A stretch of DNA of 64,000 nucleotides from Streptomyces venezuelae (lineage in GTDB: Bacteria; Actinomycetota; Actinomycetes; Streptomycetales; Streptomycetaceae). Positions 62,345 to 64,000 of this stretch are shown here, one piece after another. Location of the stretch: contig NZ_CP029192.1 in the NCBI RefSeq assembly GCF_008642315.1, forward strand, positions 2,790,001 to 2,854,000. Direction: 5' to 3'. The notes below the pieces were generated by a model. The model saw only the letters and a program-made list of their open reading frames with translations. It had not been told where the DNA came from and did not search any database. Position 1 is the stretch's first letter; every line of letters begins with the position of its first letter. A program made the position numbers and the translations under genes.

Positions 62345-62907
62345 TGCCACTCCTGCGGATCAAGAGCGGCTCCCACGAACCCGTCGCCCCGCATGACGAC
62401 AAGGTCGGGTTGCTCCACTCTGCGAGCGACCTTCTCCTGCGCCGCGCGACCGAAGCCGCTGAACTCACCGCACTCGAAAACGAAATGCTCGGAGACGGCG
62501 GGCCGGTCCAGAGGGAACCCGTCGAGGTCCACCGCGGAGTTGGCCCGGTCCGCCGCCTGGCAGAGGACCGACACGAAGTCGGGGAAATGCTCCGCGTCGA
62601 GCAGCCGGTCGTCCACTCCGGTGATGACGCCCGCCATCCCGACGTGGCCCCCGGTGACCGCCCCGCACAGATCGTCCAGGCAGTCCACCACGGCATCCCA
62701 GTTCCGCCCGAAGTATCCGGGGAACTGGAGCGTCTCGGCGAATGCCTGGCAGACACCCTGCTCGGTCGTGAGGTCGGACGCGGCGAAGCGGTGGACGCGA
62801 CCGCCCTGGTCTTCCAGGGCGGCCAGCTGTCGCCGTACCTCATCGGATCCCTGGGGGACGAAGACGACCCAGGGGGCCGAGGTGCCCGCGAGGTTGAAAC
62901 CGGTCAT
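62341..62907 (-). CDS. Barstar-family protein
   Basis: 188 aa, ATG 62907. Barstar-like core FPGYFGRNWDAVVDCLDDL near residues 68-86, with the Asp/Glu-rich helix typical of RNase inhibitors. Longer than barstar (about 90 aa) owing to an N-terminal segment (VVFVPQGSDEVRRQLAALEDQ) and a long C-terminal extension. No barnase-like RNase gene was found in this window. Such long barstar-family proteins are common in Streptomyces and may have other roles. Lies just downstream of glgP. Confidence 0.8.
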   Translation of the reverse strand: MTGFNLAGTSAPWVVFVPQGSDEVRRQLAALEDQGGRVHRFAASDLTTEQGVCQAFAETLQFPGYFGRNWDAVVDCLDDLCGAVTGGHVGMAGVITGVDDRLLDAEHFPDFVSVLCQAADRANSAVDLDGFPLDRPAVSEHFVFECGEFSGFGRAAQEKVARRVEQPDLVVMRGDGFVGAALDPQEWH

Positions 62908-62921
62908 GACTGCATCATGTC

Positions 62922-64000
62922 TCACCGCATCAGAACCCCCGCCTCCTCCCCCGTGGCCTCCGAGGGAACCGCAACGAGCCCCAACTCCGCCGCCCCGCCG
63001 GAGAGCAGTCGGTGGGCGGGCAGGATGCGGACCGTGTAGCCGAAGGGGCCCGTGCGGTCCAGGGCGAGCGGCCCCTCGTACACCCGGCGCCCCTCCACGT
63101 CCGGACCGCTGACCGGCTTCAGCGGCATCGGGGACGGATCGGTGAGGTGGTCCTCCGGGTCGACGCGGCCCGCGACGGCCTGTACCTCCACGTCGTCCGG
63201 GGTCAGTTCGCCGAGGTGGACCCGCACCCGGAGGGAGAGCGTGGCGCCCAGTTCGGCGGTGGCGCCGCTCGCCGACGCCTCGACGTGGTCGACGGCGACC
63301 CGCGGCCAGGCGGCCCGGACGCGCGCCTTCCAGGCGGCGAGTTCGCCCGCGGCGGTGGCGTCGAGCGCGCGGTGGGCGCGGGCGGCGGGCGCGTACAGCT
63401 GCTCCACGTACTCGCGCACCATGCGGCCCGCGAGGACCTTCGGGCCGAGCCGGGTCAGGGTCCTGCGGACCATCTCGATCCAGCGGTCGGGCAGGCCGCC
63501 GGGGCCCTGTTCGTAGAAGCGGGGCGCGATGCGGCGCTCCAGGAGGTCGTAGAGCGCGGCGGCCTCCAGGTCGTCGCGGCGGTCGTCGTCGGTGGCGGCG
63601 CCGTCCGCCGTGGGAATGGCCCAGCCGAAGTCAGGCTCGAACCACTCGTCCCACCAGCCGTCGAGGACGGAGAGGTTGAGGCAGCCGTTCAGGGCCGCCT
63701 TCATCCCGGACGTCCCGCACGCCTCCAGCGGCCGGAGCGGATTGTTCAGCCACACGTCGCAGCCCGGATAGAGCTTCTGCGCCATCGCCATGCCGTAGTC
63801 CGGCAGGAACACGATGTGCCGGCGCACCCGCGGGTCGTCGGTGAACCTGACCAGCTCCTGGATGAGCCGCTTGCCGCCGTCGTCCGCCGGGTGCGCCTTG
63901 CCCGCGACGACGATCTGCACGGGCCGCTCCGGATGGCGCAGGAGCTCCATCAGCCGGTCGCGGTCGCGCAGCATGAGCGTGAGGCGTTTGTACGAGGGGA
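62922..64000 (-). CDS. glgP: Alpha-glucan phosphorylase, C-terminal part (5' end beyond the window)
   Basis: About 359 residues present; the N-terminal two thirds lie beyond 64000. GT35 phosphorylase releasing glucose-1-phosphate from alpha-1,4-glucan. Signatures: QIVVAGKAHPAD, LPDYGMAMAQKLYPGCDVWLN, and the PLP-binding lysine in ACGTSGMKAALNG. A C-terminal region of about 190 residues continues past the core. Pairs functionally with glgX upstream. Its stop is 15 bases from the barstar-like ATG. Confidence 0.92.
   Translation of the reverse strand, partial: PSYKRLTLMLRDRDRLMELLRHPERPVQIVVAGKAHPADDGGKRLIQELVRFTDDPRVRRHIVFLPDYGMAMAQKLYPGCDVWLNNPLRPLEACGTSGMKAALNGCLNLSVLDGWWDEWFEPDFGWAIPTADGAATDDDRRDDLEAAALYDLLERRIAPRFYEQGPGGLPDRWIEMVRRTLTRLGPKVLAGRMVREYVEQLYAPAARAHRALDATAAGELAAWKARVRAAWPRVAVDHVEASASGATAELGATLSLRVRVHLGELTPDDVEVQAVAGRVDPEDHLTDPSPMPLKPVSGPDVEGRRVYEGPLALDRTGPFGYTVRILPAHRLLSGGAAELGLVAVPSEATGEEAGVLMR

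Overview
The window looks like chromosomal DNA of a Streptomyces species or close relative. It is very GC-rich, with strong G/C bias at third codon positions and frequent GTG (sometimes TTG) starts. Its families are typical of the genus: a tandem glycine riboswitch ahead of gcvT, paired SseB proteins, a streptogrisin-C-like protease, M4 peptidases, L,D-transpeptidases, glgX/glgP and a LAL-type regulator. No rRNA, tRNA, CRISPR array, intact insertion sequence or prophage was seen.

Layout. 1-7.5 kb (minus strand): the start of a secreted M1 aminopeptidase, then a five-gene oligopeptide/dipeptide ABC importer. 7.8-10.3 kb (minus): two SseB-family proteins and a small P-loop ATPase. 10.4-15.1 kb (plus): a glycine/serine block of tandem glycine riboswitch, gcvT, gcvH, glyA and sdaA. 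15.1-27.5 kb: a self-contained carbohydrate locus with a LacI regulator, two secreted GH87 alpha-1,3-glucanases, a sugar-binding lipoprotein with two permeases, and a cytoplasmic GH13 alpha-glucosidase. It reads as a system for degrading alpha-1,3-glucan (mutan/pseudonigeran, as in fungal walls) and is the most coherent system in the window.

27.6-36.4 kb: a SUKH-like protein, a TPR-like protein, a large LAL regulator, an EF-hand protein, the remnant of an ABC ATPase, a lipoprotein-type class A beta-lactamase and an NADP/F420-type oxidoreductase. 36.4-41 kb (minus): a GH25 protein without signal peptide, a beta-propeller lipoprotein coupled to a deacetylase-like lipoprotein that lacks the canonical metal-site Asp pair, an RsbW-like ATPase and a crotonase. 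A possible small RNA (promoter plus terminator hairpin) lies near 39.22-39.37 kb. 41-47.2 kb: two tandem L,D-transpeptidases, glgX and a LysR regulator.

47.3-52.3 kb: a streptogrisin-C-like protease, a decayed ABC-2/two-component cassette (response regulator and kinase fused by deletion, permease lacking its N-terminus, inverted ATPase stub), and a multi-pass glycosyltransferase-like protein. 52.6-57.2 kb: a heterodimeric ABC exporter and a hotdog-fold protein. 57.7-61.7 kb: two tandem secreted M4 metallopeptidases, each followed by a strong terminator. 61.8-64 kb (minus): a hypothetical protein, a barstar-like protein and the C-terminal part of alpha-glucan phosphorylase.

Functions cluster: peptide capture (M1, M4 and S1 proteases with the peptide importer), glycine/serine catabolism, alpha-glucan catabolism and storage (GH87/GH13 locus, glgX, glgP), and cell-wall metabolism (L,D-transpeptidases, GH25, beta-lactamase).
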